Position numbers and translations under genes: made by a program. A stretch of 64,000 bases of DNA, taken from assembly GCA_020630715.1 (NCBI GenBank), contig JAHDIQ010000001.1, positions 430,513 through 494,512 on the forward strand, given 5' to 3'. This stretch comes from Nonlabens sp. Its GTDB lineage: Bacteria; Bacteroidota; Bacteroidia; Flavobacteriales; Flavobacteriaceae. The notes below the pieces were generated by a model. The model saw nothing but the letters and a program-made list of their open reading frames with translations. It did not search any database and was not told where the DNA came from. Below are positions 1 to 7,449 of the stretch, piece after piece (within the stretch, counting starts at the first letter, position 1; every line of letters starts with the position of its first letter).

Positions 1-1778
1 TGATAGAACGTAAGAAAACAGAATTTGTAGGTACGATAGAAGTACATGAAAAGTTTGCTTTTGTTAACGTAAGTGATCCTAGAATTCATACAGATTTCTT
101 TATCCCTAAACGCGGAATTAAAGATGCAAAAGATGGTCAAATCGTTCTAGTAGAATTTGTAGAATGGAATGATAAACAAGACTCACCTAATGGTGTTGTT
201 AAGTCCATTTTAGGTGATCCAGGAGAACACGATACAGAGATTCACGCTATACTTGCACAGTATGGTTTACCTTATGAATTTCCACAAGCTGTAGAAAATT
301 ATGCAGATAACATCGATAAAACTATTTCTGAAAAAGAAATTAGTAAGCGTCGTGATATGCGTGATACTTTAACTTATACCATTGATCCAGCAGATGCAAA
401 GGATTTTGACGATGCTTTATCCTTTAAAGAATTAGAAAACGGTCATTATGAAATAGGCGTCCACATTGCAGATGTAAGCCATTACGTTCCAGAAAATTCC
501 ATTCTTGAAGAAGAAGCTTATGAACGCGCCACATCTGTTTATCTAGTAGATCGCGTGGTTCCTATGTTGCCAGAAGTGCTATCTAATGGTGTTTGTTCGT
601 TAAATCCTCATGAGGATAAATTGACATTTTCTGCGGTATTTGAAATGGATGATACTGGTAAGATTTATAAAGAATGGTTTGGTCGCACGATTATTCACAG
701 TGACCAGCGATTTGCTTATGAAGAGGCTCAACATATTATTGAGACTGGTAAAGGTGATATTCCTGATGATATTTCGCTTTCGCGAAAGCGAACTCAAATC
801 AATCCAGAAATTGTAAAAGCAACTTTAAAATTAGATGAAATTGCAAAAGTAATGCGCGGAAAACGCATGCAGTCTGGAGCATTATCATTTGATAAAACAG
901 AAGTGAAATTCAATCTGAATGATAAGGATGAACCAGTAGGAGTTTATTTTAAAACTTCTCGAGATGCTAATAAATTGATTGAAGAATTTATGTTATTGGC
1001 AAACCGTAAAGTAGCCGCTTTCATAGGAAAACGACAGCCAGAACCTACTTTTATTTATCGTATTCATGATGAACCTAATGATGAAAAGTTAGGCGCGCTA
1101 GCAAAAATTGTAACGCGTTTTGGTCACCGTTTAGATTTACGTGATCGCAAGCATGTGACACAATCTTTAAATAAGTTATTAGAAGATGTAAAAGGCCAGA
1201 AAGAACAAAACATGGTAGATACGCTAGCTATTAGAACTATGTCTAAAGCGGTTTATTCTACAGATAATATAGGTCATTATGGTCTAGCATTTGACTATTA
1301 TTCGCATTTTACTAGTCCTATACGTCGTTATCCAGATGTAATGGTGCATCGCTTATTACAGCATTATCTAGATGGTGGAAAAAGTGCAAATGCCGAGTAT
1401 TTTGAAGAGAAATGTCAGCACAGTTCAAACATGGAAGTCCTAGCCACAAAAGCTGAGCGTGATTCTATTAAATACATGCAAGTGAAATACATGAAAGATC
1501 ATCAGGATGAGGAATTCCTAGGTGTGATTTCTGGAGTAACAGATTGGGGAATTTATGTAGAAATCATAGAAAATAAATGTGAAGGAATGATACGTCTAGG
1601 TGATCTAGATGATGACAGTTATGAGTACGTAGAAGAAGAATTTGCTGCTATAGGTCGCAAGACTAAAAATGCGTACACCTTAGGAGATGAAGTATATGTA
1701 AAAGTAAAAAATGCAGATCTAGTAAAAAAACAACTGGATTTTTGGATGGTAGGAAGTAAAGAAAACGTTGAAAACTGA
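1..1778 (+). CDS. rnr: Ribonuclease R (VacB/RNB family), 5' end outside window
   Basis: This is a 3'-to-5' exoribonuclease that degrades structured RNA in the cytoplasm. The open frame is already open at base 3 and runs without a stop, so the gene starts upstream of the window and the apparent Met at base 357 is internal. A cold-shock-like segment is followed by the RNB catalytic motif DAKDFDDALS (bases about 393-422), whose aspartates bind the catalytic metals, and by a C-terminal S1 domain (about 1519-1760). One exact copy of the window's 14-bp palindrome lies inside the gene and is read as LSRK, in the stretch SLSRKR. The family assignment is firm; only the N-terminus is unseen. Confidence 0.96.
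   Translation, partial: IERKKTEFVGTIEVHEKFAFVNVSDPRIHTDFFIPKRGIKDAKDGQIVLVEFVEWNDKQDSPNGVVKSILGDPGEHDTEIHAILAQYGLPYEFPQAVENYADNIDKTISEKEISKRRDMRDTLTYTIDPADAKDFDDALSFKELENGHYEIGVHIADVSHYVPENSILEEEAYERATSVYLVDRVVPMLPEVLSNGVCSLNPHEDKLTFSAVFEMDDTGKIYKEWFGRTIIHSDQRFAYEEAQHIIETGKGDIPDDISLSRKRTQINPEIVKATLKLDEIAKVMRGKRMQSGALSFDKTEVKFNLNDKDEPVGVYFKTSRDANKLIEEFMLLANRKVAAFIGKRQPEPTFIYRIHDEPNDEKLGALAKIVTRFGHRLDLRDRKHVTQSLNKLLEDVKGQKEQNMVDTLAIRTMSKAVYSTDNIGHYGLAFDYYSHFTSPIRRYPDVMVHRLLQHYLDGGKSANAEYFEEKCQHSSNMEVLATKAERDSIKYMQVKYMKDHQDEEFLGVISGVTDWGIYVEIIENKCEGMIRLGDLDDDSYEYVEEEFAAIGRKTKNAYTLGDEVYVKVKNADLVKKQLDFWMVGSKENVEN
776..789. repeat. Iterated palindrome GCTTTCGCGAAAGC, copy 1 (in rnr)
   Basis: Exact copy of the 14-bp core, with perfect symmetry extending to 20 bp. 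It is read in frame as LSRK within the RNase R catalytic domain. Confidence 0.95.
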
Positions 1779-1803
1779 TCAAATAATTGTAAGTTCGAGC
1801 ACA

Positions 1804-1827
1804 GCTTGCCTACCGGCAAAGGCAGGC
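1804..1827. repeat. Short GC-rich inverted repeat (CLPA-type)
   Basis: A GC-rich hairpin (GCTTGCC ... GGCAGGC, 10-base loop) in otherwise AT-rich DNA just after rnr. When read through it gives the peptide CLPAKAG. From memory, similar CLPAG-type palindromes recur between genes in Bacteroidota genomes. It appears once here, so membership of a repeat family is inference. Confidence 0.5.
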
Positions 1828-1863
1828 CGAGAATTAAATCTTAAGAGATTATTAGAAATTGTT

Positions 1864-2031
1864 TTGAAAACTAAAACCTGCCATACCTGTAATCATAACT
1901 TTGATGTCATGTTTAGAATTCAAATTAACAATGATAAACAATGGTTTTTTTGTTGTAAGAATTGCACTCAGAACCATCAGTCATTACCTCATTATAAATA
2001 TGGTGGTACATGGAAAGGAAAACGTCATTAA
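1864..2031 (+). CDS. Small zinc-ribbon protein, hypothetical
   Basis: A protein of about 55 residues with two cysteine pairs, CHTC near the N-terminus and CCKNC about 25 residues later, a spacing typical of a zinc ribbon. It ends in the motif HYKYGGTWKGKRH, which I recognise from small uncharacterised flavobacterial proteins. The frame is open further upstream (from a TTG at 1768), but that part runs through the GC-rich inverted repeat and overlaps the end of rnr, so the TTG at 1864 is preferred as start. The function is unknown. The start is uncertain because no ATG is available. Confidence 0.6.
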   Translation: MKTKTCHTCNHNFDVMFRIQINNDKQWFFCCKNCTQNHQSLPHYKYGGTWKGKRH

Positions 2032-2086
2032 TTTTATTTTCTATAATTCAACGTAAAAATTAACCGTTTAACGATTTATTAAACTT

Positions 2087-2233
2087 AACACTAACTAAAT
2101 TACTCCTGAGATGTGCTTTTGGGATATTTGGAGATGAATAACTAGGTAATTATTCTAAGTTACTACTTTAGGGAGTAACTAGAGTAGTGACAGTTTGTTA
2201 AAGGTGGAGATCGTAAGGTCTCCATTTTTTTTT
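2087..2233 (+). ncRNA. Candidate structured small RNA ending in a terminator
   Basis: The stretch between two genes carries nested inverted repeats: a perfect 6-bp hairpin (2136-2155), a perfect 7-bp hairpin (2158-2180), and an enclosing long-range pairing (TACTC at 2101-2105 with GAGTA at 2182-2186, then AACT 2093-2096 with AGTT 2192-2195 across an internal loop). It ends in a terminator about 190 bases beyond the upstream stop codon. A rod with a central bubble recalls 6S-type RNAs, but I could not match any family, and AT-rich DNA pairs easily by chance. Confidence 0.3.
2205..2233 (+). terminator. Rho-independent terminator
   Basis: TGGAGA / TCTCCA stem, extendable by one G-U pair, with a loop of about 6-8 bases, followed by nine T residues. 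It ends whatever transcript crosses 2032-2204. Confidence 0.8.
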
Positions 2234-2284
2234 ATAACTGTAACAATTTCAAAAACCTCTCATCTTTACTAAAAATAAGAACAC

Positions 2285-2950
2285 ATGAAATTTCTAAATA
2301 CCTTAATCATTTTACTTGTAAGCATTGGGTCAATCGCTCAAATAGAAGAACCAGTCGGAAATTTTGATACGATAAAAGTATATGATTTAATTAAGGTGAA
2401 TCTGGTGAAATCAGATGAGAATAAAATCATCATTACAGGTGAAGATGCATCTGATGTAGAGTTTGTACAAAAAAATGGCATTTTAAAAATTCGCATGCGA
2501 TTTGAAAAGAGTTTTGATGGTGATCAGACTTTTGTTCATGTTCACTATAAAGAATTACTTACTATAGATGGGAATGAAGGATCTGTAATCACTTCAAATG
2601 AGTTGATAGAACAAGAGCAAATAGAATTACGCACGCAAGAAGGTGCGACCATACGTGCTGGTGTTAAAGTAGACGTATTAAAAATACGTGCGGTTACTGG
2701 TGGTATTATGGAAATTTCCGGAACTACACATCATCAACAAATAACCGTAAATACTGGAGGAATTGTAGAAAACGAAAATTTACGATCTAATCATACTACA
2801 GTTACCGTAAAAGCTGGTGGTGAAGTAGAAGTACAAGCTACAGAAAGTGTAGATGTGGATATCAAAGCTGGTGGCGATGTAATCGTTTACGGTAATCCTA
2901 AAAAGGTGCGTAAGAAAACCTTTGCTGGTGGTTCTATACAAATCAATTAA
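2285..2950 (+). CDS. Secreted DUF2807 (head GIN domain) protein
   Basis: A 221-residue protein with an N-terminal signal peptide (about residues 1-19, hydrophobic core LIILLVSIGSIA, cleavage near AQ). The rest is a chain of short beta-rich repeats with recurring GG/GE turns (TGGIME, TGGIVE, AGGEVE, AGGDVIV), as in the putative auto-transporter adhesin head GIN domain (DUF2807) found widely in Bacteroidota. It is probably periplasmic or surface located. No enzymatic motif is visible. It stands alone between a terminator and the LysE-type gene, with an intergenic copy of the 14-bp palindrome directly downstream. Confidence 0.8.
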   Translation: MKFLNTLIILLVSIGSIAQIEEPVGNFDTIKVYDLIKVNLVKSDENKIIITGEDASDVEFVQKNGILKIRMRFEKSFDGDQTFVHVHYKELLTIDGNEGSVITSNELIEQEQIELRTQEGATIRAGVKVDVLKIRAVTGGIMEISGTTHHQQITVNTGGIVENENLRSNHTTVTVKAGGEVEVQATESVDVDIKAGGDVIVYGNPKKVRKKTFAGGSIQIN

Positions 2951-2964
2951 GGTTAATTGTGTTG

Positions 2965-2992
2965 CTATTTCGCTTTCGCGAAAGCGAAATAG
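2965..2992. repeat. Iterated palindrome, copy 2, longest form (intergenic)
   Basis: Exact 14-bp core at 2972-2985 with perfect symmetry extending outward to 28 bp. This is the longest perfect copy in the window and sits 15 bases after a stop codon. No T-tract follows, so it is not an ordinary intrinsic terminator, although its RNA would form a strong hairpin. Confidence 0.95.
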
Positions 2993-3103
2993 GTAATCAC
3001 ATTGTGTCTACACACATAATTTAAAGAATCGTATACAGATAAGGTGTGGACTTATAATCTGCACCTTTTCTATATCTCATTAAGAAGTTATAGTGGTATT
3101 AAT

Positions 3104-3111
3104 TACCTTTG
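3104..3111 (+). promoter_or_regulatory. -7 promoter box (TACCTTTG)
   Basis: Matches the Bacteroidota housekeeping -7 consensus TAnnTTTG and lies 19 bases upstream of the LysE-type gene. No clear TTG -33 element is visible. Confidence 0.55.
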
Positions 3112-3130
3112 AACATAACCTCTTAACTAA

Positions 3131-3808
3131 ATGCTAGAAGACGTTTACAGCGCAATTCCGATAGGATTTATCATGGCCTTTATGATAGGTCCTGTATTCT
3201 TTGCATTATTAGAAACCAGTGCCATTAAGGGATTTAGAGCAGCACTTGCTTTAGATATAGGTGTTTTTATTGCAGATATTCTATTTCTGCTTGCGGCCTA
3301 TTTCATGACTTCATCGATTTTAGAAAAATTAAAAGACGATCCTGGATTGTACATTTTTGGTGGTTCTATTCTAGCAGTTTATGGTATTGTGTCCTTTGTA
3401 AAAACTAGAAAAACCTATTTAAAAGAAGTGGATCCTAAGGTATTTGCGGTGCGCAAGAATAACTACTTTGCTTTATTGATTAAAGGATTTTTTCTCAACT
3501 TTATTAATATAGGAGTCTTAGGGTTTTGGTTAGGATTGATCGTGTTATTCAGTCCACAACTAGATAATGATGCTAGTAGAATCACTACTTTTTTTGCATC
3601 AGTATTAGGAACTTATTTTGTGGTTGATTTATGTAAAATTATACTTGCAAAAAACCTTAATCGTTACCTTACACCACACCGTATATTTCTTTTAAAGCGT
3701 TTAATAGCCATAATCATGATAATCTGTGGTGCGGTATTGATTTTTAAAGGCGCATTTCCAGAATCTACACATATTATTGAGGATCAACTGCCTAGTATTA
3801 CGGAATAA
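3131..3808 (+). CDS. LysE/RhtB-family amino-acid exporter
   Basis: A 225-residue inner-membrane protein with about six hydrophobic segments (near 5-30, 38-60, 75-90, 117-145, 155-175 and 190-207). The N-terminal segment IPIGFIMAFMIGPVFFALLETS fits the LysE translocator signature, including the conserved GP in helix 1. Members export amino acids or small metabolites, but the substrate cannot be told from sequence. The gene is monocistronic and followed by the oppositely oriented tRNA-Cys. Confidence 0.85.
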   Translation: MLEDVYSAIPIGFIMAFMIGPVFFALLETSAIKGFRAALALDIGVFIADILFLLAAYFMTSSILEKLKDDPGLYIFGGSILAVYGIVSFVKTRKTYLKEVDPKVFAVRKNNYFALLIKGFFLNFINIGVLGFWLGLIVLFSPQLDNDASRITTFFASVLGTYFVVDLCKIILAKNLNRYLTPHRIFLLKRLIAIIMIICGAVLIFKGAFPESTHIIEDQLPSITE

Positions 3809-3810
3809 AA

Positions 3811-3837
3811 AATCCTCAACCGTAACGATTGAGGATT
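3811..3837 (-). terminator. Terminator between the LysE-type gene and tRNA-Cys
   Basis: A 9-bp inverted repeat, AATCCTCAA / TTGAGGATT. The T-run lies on the minus-strand exit side, so it best serves tRNA-Cys, and it may also stop the converging LysE-type transcript. Confidence 0.8.
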
Positions 3838-3841
3838 TAAG

Positions 3842-3912
3842 AGGTACCAAGCGGATTCGAACCGCTGTACTAGGTTTTGCAGACCCATGCCTAGCCACTC
3901 GGCCATGGTACC
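3842..3912 (-). tRNA. tRNA-Cys (GCA)
   Basis: A 71-nt cloverleaf read on the minus strand. It has a 7-bp acceptor stem (GGTACCA/TGGTACC), a D-arm, an anticodon loop CTGCAAA giving anticodon GCA, a short variable loop GTAC, a T-arm AGCGG-TTCGAAT-CCGCT and discriminator U73, which is typical of cysteine tRNAs. The CCA end is not encoded. Confidence 0.97.
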
Positions 3913-3920
3913 ATAGACGG

Positions 3921-3928
3921 CAAAAATA
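3921..3928 (-). promoter_or_regulatory. -7 promoter box of tRNA-Cys (TATTTTTG)
   Basis: TAnnTTTG match ending 8 bases before the mature 5' end of tRNA-Cys, the expected spacing for transcription starting at or just before the tRNA. Confidence 0.65.
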
Positions 3929-3978
3929 ACAAAAAAGTTAGCTTAAACTATTTTAAATACAAAATGAATTTAGAAACC

Positions 3979-4335
3979 TTATCTAGCCTGAGACATTTCT
4001 ATCACCACACTAGCTACATCACCACCTATAGGTGGATTGATTTTTGCCACTTTAACCGTTGCTTCTGTGACTAAAAGCTCTTCTTTAAAAATACGATCTA
4101 AAATACGTTGTGCTACCTGTTCTAATAATTTAGAACGCACAGCCATTTCTTCTACAATAATGCGATTAAGAGAAACATAATCTACGGTATCTTTAAGATC
4201 ATCTGTTTGAGCGCTTTTAGATAAATCTGCTTTTACCTCTAGATCCACACGGTAATCACTACCTATTGCTTTTTCTTCATCTAGGCATCCGTGGTTTGTA
4301 AAAACCCTAACGTTTTCTAATAAAATTTTATGCAT
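3979..4335 (-). CDS. folB: Dihydroneopterin aldolase
   Basis: FolB converts 7,8-dihydroneopterin to 6-hydroxymethyl-dihydropterin and glycolaldehyde in folate synthesis. The protein of about 118 residues shows the family N-terminus ILLENVRVFTNHGCLDEE, a central segment TVDYVSLN, the LLEQVAQRI helix, and a C-terminal VKVAKINPPI with the conserved lysine before the proline pair. The frame extends five codons further upstream, but the ATG at 4335 matches the family start and lies 4 bases downstream of a TATCTTTA box. It is divergent from glnS. Confidence 0.92.
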   Translation of the reverse strand: MHKILLENVRVFTNHGCLDEEKAIGSDYRVDLEVKADLSKSAQTDDLKDTVDYVSLNRIIVEEMAVRSKLLEQVAQRILDRIFKEELLVTEATVKVAKINPPIGGDVASVVIEMSQAR

Positions 4336-4339
4336 CTGG

Positions 4340-4347
4340 TAAAGATA
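4340..4347 (-). promoter_or_regulatory. -7-like box of folB (TATCTTTA)
   Basis: One mismatch to TAnnTTTG. It lies 4 bases from the chosen folB ATG, implying a leaderless or very short-leader transcript and arguing against the longer N-terminus. Confidence 0.4.
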
Positions 4348-4358
4348 CACAGCTGTTA

Positions 4359-4387
4359 TTGATAGCCATAAAATAACCGTAAATTTG
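4359..4387 (+). promoter_or_regulatory. glnS promoter (TTG - 18 bp - TAAATTTG)
   Basis: The best two-part Bacteroidota promoter in the window: a -33 TTG at 4359-4361, an 18-base spacer and a perfect TAnnTTTG at 4380-4387, a short distance before the glnS start. Confidence 0.7.
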
Positions 4388-4410
4388 TATCATATTAAAT
4401 GAAAAGAGCG

Positions 4411-6090
4411 ATGAGCGATTCTACTAAGGCAACTAATTTTATTGAGGATATCATAGAAGATGATTTAAAAAATGGTCTTTCTACTGATGTATTACGTTTT
4501 AGATTTCCGCCAGAACCTAATGGTTATTTACACATAGGTCATGCAAGTGCGATATGTCTCAACTTTGGGCTAGGAGAAAAGTATAATAGACCAGTAAACT
4601 TGCGTTTTGATGATACTAATCCGGCAAAAGAAGAAGCTAAATACGTTGCTGCGATTCAAAAAGATGTAGAATGGTTAGGTTATCAATGGGATCACCTATG
4701 CTATGCATCAGATTATTTCCAGCAGTTATATGATTGGGCAGTGCAAATGATTAAAGATGGTAAGGCTTATGTAGATTCTCAGTCCAGTGAAGAAATTGCT
4801 TCTCAAAAAGGAACACCTACTGAACCTGGTGTAGACAGTCCATATAGAAACCGCAGTGTTGAAGAAAATCTAGCACTATTTGAAGGAATGAAAAATGGTG
4901 AGTACGGAGAAAGTGAACACATCCTACGTGCTAAAATCGATATGAAGTCTAATAATATGCTCATGCGTGATCCTATCATGTATAGAGTCGTAAATAAAGC
5001 ACATCATAGAACTGGTACAGACTGGAAAATTTATCCTATGTATGACTGGACTCATGGAGAAAGCGATTACATAGAACAAATCACACATTCATTTTGTACG
5101 CTAGAATTCCTACCACATAGGGAACTTTATAACTGGTTCTTAGACCAAGTAGTAGAAAGCGATAAAATACGCCCTAAGCAACGTGAATTTGCTCGCAGGA
5201 ACGTATCTCATACCGTAACGAGTAAACGTAAATTACAAAAACTAGTACAGGCCGGAATCGTTACTGGATGGGATGATCCACGCATGACTACCATATCAGG
5301 TTTAAGACGTCGTGGATACACACCGGATAGTATAAAGAATTTTGCAGCATCTATAGGAATTGCAAGACGTGAGAATATTGTAGATATGAATCACCTTGAG
5401 TTTCATTTACGCGATGATCTGAATAAAAAAGCAGATCGTGTAATGTGCGTACTAGATCCTGTGAAACTGGTGATCACAAATTATCCAGATGATCAAGTAG
5501 AATTGCTTCAAGCAGAAAATAGCCAGGAAGATGAAACACGTGGTTATAGAGAAGTACCTTTTTCAAAAGAACTTTACATAGAGCGCGAAGATTATAGAGA
5601 AGAAGCAAATAAGAAGTTTTTCCGTTTAAAGAATGGAAAAGAGGTTCGTTTAAAGAATGGATATATCATAAAAGGTGAAGGTTGTTTAAAAGATGAAGCT
5701 GGTAATATTACAGAGATTCACGCCACCTATGATCCAGATTCAAAAAGTGGTAGTGGTACTGAGGCGAGTATGCGTAGGGTAAAAGGAACCTTACACTGGG
5801 TAAGTGCAGCACATGCAGTTCCAGTAGAAGTGCGATTGTATGATCGTTTATTTACAGTGCCTTCACCAGATACAGATAAGGAAAAGGATTTTATGGAATT
5901 TGTAAACCCTAATTCTCTAGAAGTCATCACCGCAATGGCAGAACCTGCTATGAAAAATTTAAAAATAGGTGAGACCGTGCAATTCCAGCGCATGGGATAT
6001 TTCTGCGTAGATCCAGATAGTACAGATGATAAATTGGTATTTAACCGTACCGTTACGTTACGCGATACATGGGCAAAGCTAGATAGTTAG
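4411..6090 (+). CDS. glnS: Glutaminyl-tRNA synthetase
   Basis: Class I synthetase that charges tRNA-Gln with glutamine. Signature motifs are visible: FRFPPEPNGYLHIGH (HIGH motif), LRFDDTNP, the DW(T)HGESDYIEQITHS region of the catalytic core, and VTSKRK as the KMSKS equivalent, followed by the beta-barrel anticodon domain (GYFCVDPDS near the end). Length is about 559 residues, normal for bacterial GlnS. An ATG at 4399 is also in frame; 4411 is chosen because MSD...TNFIEDII aligns with known N-termini. A strong promoter precedes it and a terminator follows. Confidence 0.96.
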   Translation: MSDSTKATNFIEDIIEDDLKNGLSTDVLRFRFPPEPNGYLHIGHASAICLNFGLGEKYNRPVNLRFDDTNPAKEEAKYVAAIQKDVEWLGYQWDHLCYASDYFQQLYDWAVQMIKDGKAYVDSQSSEEIASQKGTPTEPGVDSPYRNRSVEENLALFEGMKNGEYGESEHILRAKIDMKSNNMLMRDPIMYRVVNKAHHRTGTDWKIYPMYDWTHGESDYIEQITHSFCTLEFLPHRELYNWFLDQVVESDKIRPKQREFARRNVSHTVTSKRKLQKLVQAGIVTGWDDPRMTTISGLRRRGYTPDSIKNFAASIGIARRENIVDMNHLEFHLRDDLNKKADRVMCVLDPVKLVITNYPDDQVELLQAENSQEDETRGYREVPFSKELYIEREDYREEANKKFFRLKNGKEVRLKNGYIIKGEGCLKDEAGNITEIHATYDPDSKSGSGTEASMRRVKGTLHWVSAAHAVPVEVRLYDRLFTVPSPDTDKEKDFMEFVNPNSLEVITAMAEPAMKNLKIGETVQFQRMGYFCVDPDSTDDKLVFNRTVTLRDTWAKLDS

Positions 6091-6111
6091 GCTTTTCTTT
6101 ACTTATAACTT

Positions 6112-6153
6112 AATGGGTTGATGCATTTAGATTAGTATTAGCCCATTTTTTTT
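6112..6153 (+). terminator. glnS terminator
   Basis: AATGGG / CCCATT stem, extendable by one G-U pair, with a loop of about 22 bases and eight T residues after the stem. Confidence 0.7.
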
Positions 6154-6170
6154 GATGAAGCTTGGTATTG

Positions 6171-6192
6171 TTTCGCTTTCGCGAAAGCGAAA
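6171..6192. repeat. Iterated palindrome, copy 3 (intergenic)
   Basis: Exact core at 6175-6188 within a 22-bp perfect palindrome, 18 bases beyond the glnS terminator T-run. It is one of two exact intergenic copies. Confidence 0.95.
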
Positions 6193-6367
6193 TCCCCACA
6201 ACTACACAATACAAAAAGGGAATAATGATCACTTCAACTACTTTGAATATTCAGATATTACTAATATAATCTTAATTGAATCATATTATTAACATGAGAT
6301 TAACGGGAAATATGTATCAGTTGTGTTATACTATAGATGAACAAGTAAAAATTAAACATTTATAATT

Positions 6368-6778
6368 ATGGCAAAGACAGGAAATACACTCGTAGCACTA
6401 GTAGCAGGAGCAGCAATAGGAGTAGCAGCAGGAATGTTGTACGCTCCAGACAGCGGAGAAAAAACTCGTAAGAAATTAAAGAAAAAAGCAAAGAAAGCAC
6501 AAGCAGATTTAGATGCTCAAGCGCGTAAAGCTTATGATCAACTAGCAACAGAGGCTTCTAAATTAACAGGAACTGTAAATACAAAAGCTTCTGAATTAAA
6601 AGGAAGTGTTAGTGATAGATTAGAAACAGCTCTATCTAGCGCAAGTTATAAGGCAGATGATGCTATTGTAGCATTAGAGAATAAATTAGAGCAATTGAGA
6701 GCACAAAATGCAAAGTTGCAAAAACCATCCAGCGTGAATGGCGCAATTCAAAAAGCAGATGCTAAGGTAAACGCATAA
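6368..6778 (+). CDS. YtxH domain-containing protein
   Basis: A 136-residue protein. The N-terminal hydrophobic, glycine/alanine-rich helix (about residues 7-25) followed by LYAPDSGEKTRKKLKKKAKK is the YtxH signature (GxLFAPxxG[KE]xxR), originally from general-stress proteins. The remainder is charged, alanine-rich and helical, suggesting a membrane-anchored coiled coil. It is first in a three-gene operon with a holin-like membrane protein and a DUF6327-type protein, an arrangement linked with stress response in Bacteroidota. The start is the only ATG that keeps the membrane helix. Confidence 0.85.
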   Translation: MAKTGNTLVALVAGAAIGVAAGMLYAPDSGEKTRKKLKKKAKKAQADLDAQARKAYDQLATEASKLTGTVNTKASELKGSVSDRLETALSSASYKADDAIVALENKLEQLRAQNAKLQKPSSVNGAIQKADAKVNA

Positions 6779-6787
6779 TCACGGATT

Positions 6788-7150
6788 TTGGGAAAAGGAA
6801 TCACTGATAACATAAATGAATTCACAACTGCCACTCAAAGCTATATAGAATCTTCTATAAGCTACCACAAACTAGATATTTATAAAAAGGTAATGCGTGG
6901 TGCTGTATCCAGTACACACAAATTATTGATGGCGTTCTTTCTACTTATTGCGGTGCTGTTTTTAAGTATCGCGCTAAGCATCTATCTAGGTGAACAATTG
7001 GAGAGTATTGCTTTGGGTTATTTGATCGTAGGATCATTTTACTTAGTACTGGTGTTTATTATAGGTTTATTTATGAAACCTGTAATAGAGAAAAAGTTGC
7101 TACGTAAAACGAGTGAGCAATTTTTTAATTCAAATGAAGATATAAAATAG
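6788..7150 (+). CDS. Holin-superfamily-like membrane protein
   Basis: A 120-residue protein with an amphipathic N-terminal part (about 1-40) and two transmembrane helices (about 45-68 and 75-95), ending in a charged tail. It resembles the phage-holin-like/DUF1469-type proteins that accompany YtxH genes. No ATG is available upstream of residue 35, so the TTG at 6788, nine bases after the YtxH stop, is taken as start. It is probably cotranscribed with both neighbours. The molecular role is not known. Confidence 0.65.
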   Translation: MGKGITDNINEFTTATQSYIESSISYHKLDIYKKVMRGAVSSTHKLLMAFFLLIAVLFLSIALSIYLGEQLESIALGYLIVGSFYLVLVFIIGLFMKPVIEKKLLRKTSEQFFNSNEDIK

Positions 7151-7156
7151 ATTTAT

Positions 7157-7366
7157 ATGAGAGTTTACAATAGTTTTGAAGAGATAGATAAAGATTTACG
7201 CTATCTACATTTACAAAAACAAATCGATCAAGAAACCATGAAGCTTCAAGTGAATGAAGTGAAAGAAAGTTTCTCTGCGGTATCTATTTTAACATCCATT
7301 ATAGGTCAAATTGCAAAGAAAGCGGTCGTTCTTAAGACAGTACACAAACTTATAGGAAGACCTTAA
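7157..7366 (+). CDS. Small conserved protein, DUF6327-like
   Basis: A 69-residue protein starting MRVYNSFEEIDKDLRYL, with a predicted coiled coil (about 10-40) and a short hydrophobic C-terminal half. I recognise this as the third member of the flavobacterial YtxH operon (DUF6327 by memory). It starts 6 bases after the preceding stop. The function is unknown. Confidence 0.6.
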   Translation: MRVYNSFEEIDKDLRYLHLQKQIDQETMKLQVNEVKESFSAVSILTSIIGQIAKKAVVLKTVHKLIGRP

Positions 7367-7392
7367 ATTCAAGTAAAAAAGCTATGAAAAAG

Positions 7393-7425
7393 AAAGAGCG
7401 GCAATTTAAATTGCCGCTCTTTTTT
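7393..7425. terminator. Bidirectional terminator
   Basis: A 30-base perfect palindrome (AAAGAGCGGCAATTT and its complement) followed by T residues on the plus strand and a T-rich stretch on the minus strand. It separates the converging YtxH operon and SPFH gene. Confidence 0.9.
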
Positions 7426-7449
7426 ATGAAATAATGATATATCTCTCAA

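Noticed and set aside
1768-1863. Longer N-terminus for the small zinc-ribbon protein
   Set aside because: It overlaps the end of rnr and is translated through a GC-rich intergenic repeat; the family-like part starts at 1864.
2965-2992. Reading the intergenic palindrome as a transcription terminator
   Set aside because: No T-run follows on either strand, and identical sequence occurs inside many genes that are evidently transcribed through.
6366-6548. A leucine-rich frame on the minus strand opposite the YtxH gene
   Set aside because: It is the antisense of the lysine-rich YtxH coding sequence and has no independent start signal or homology.
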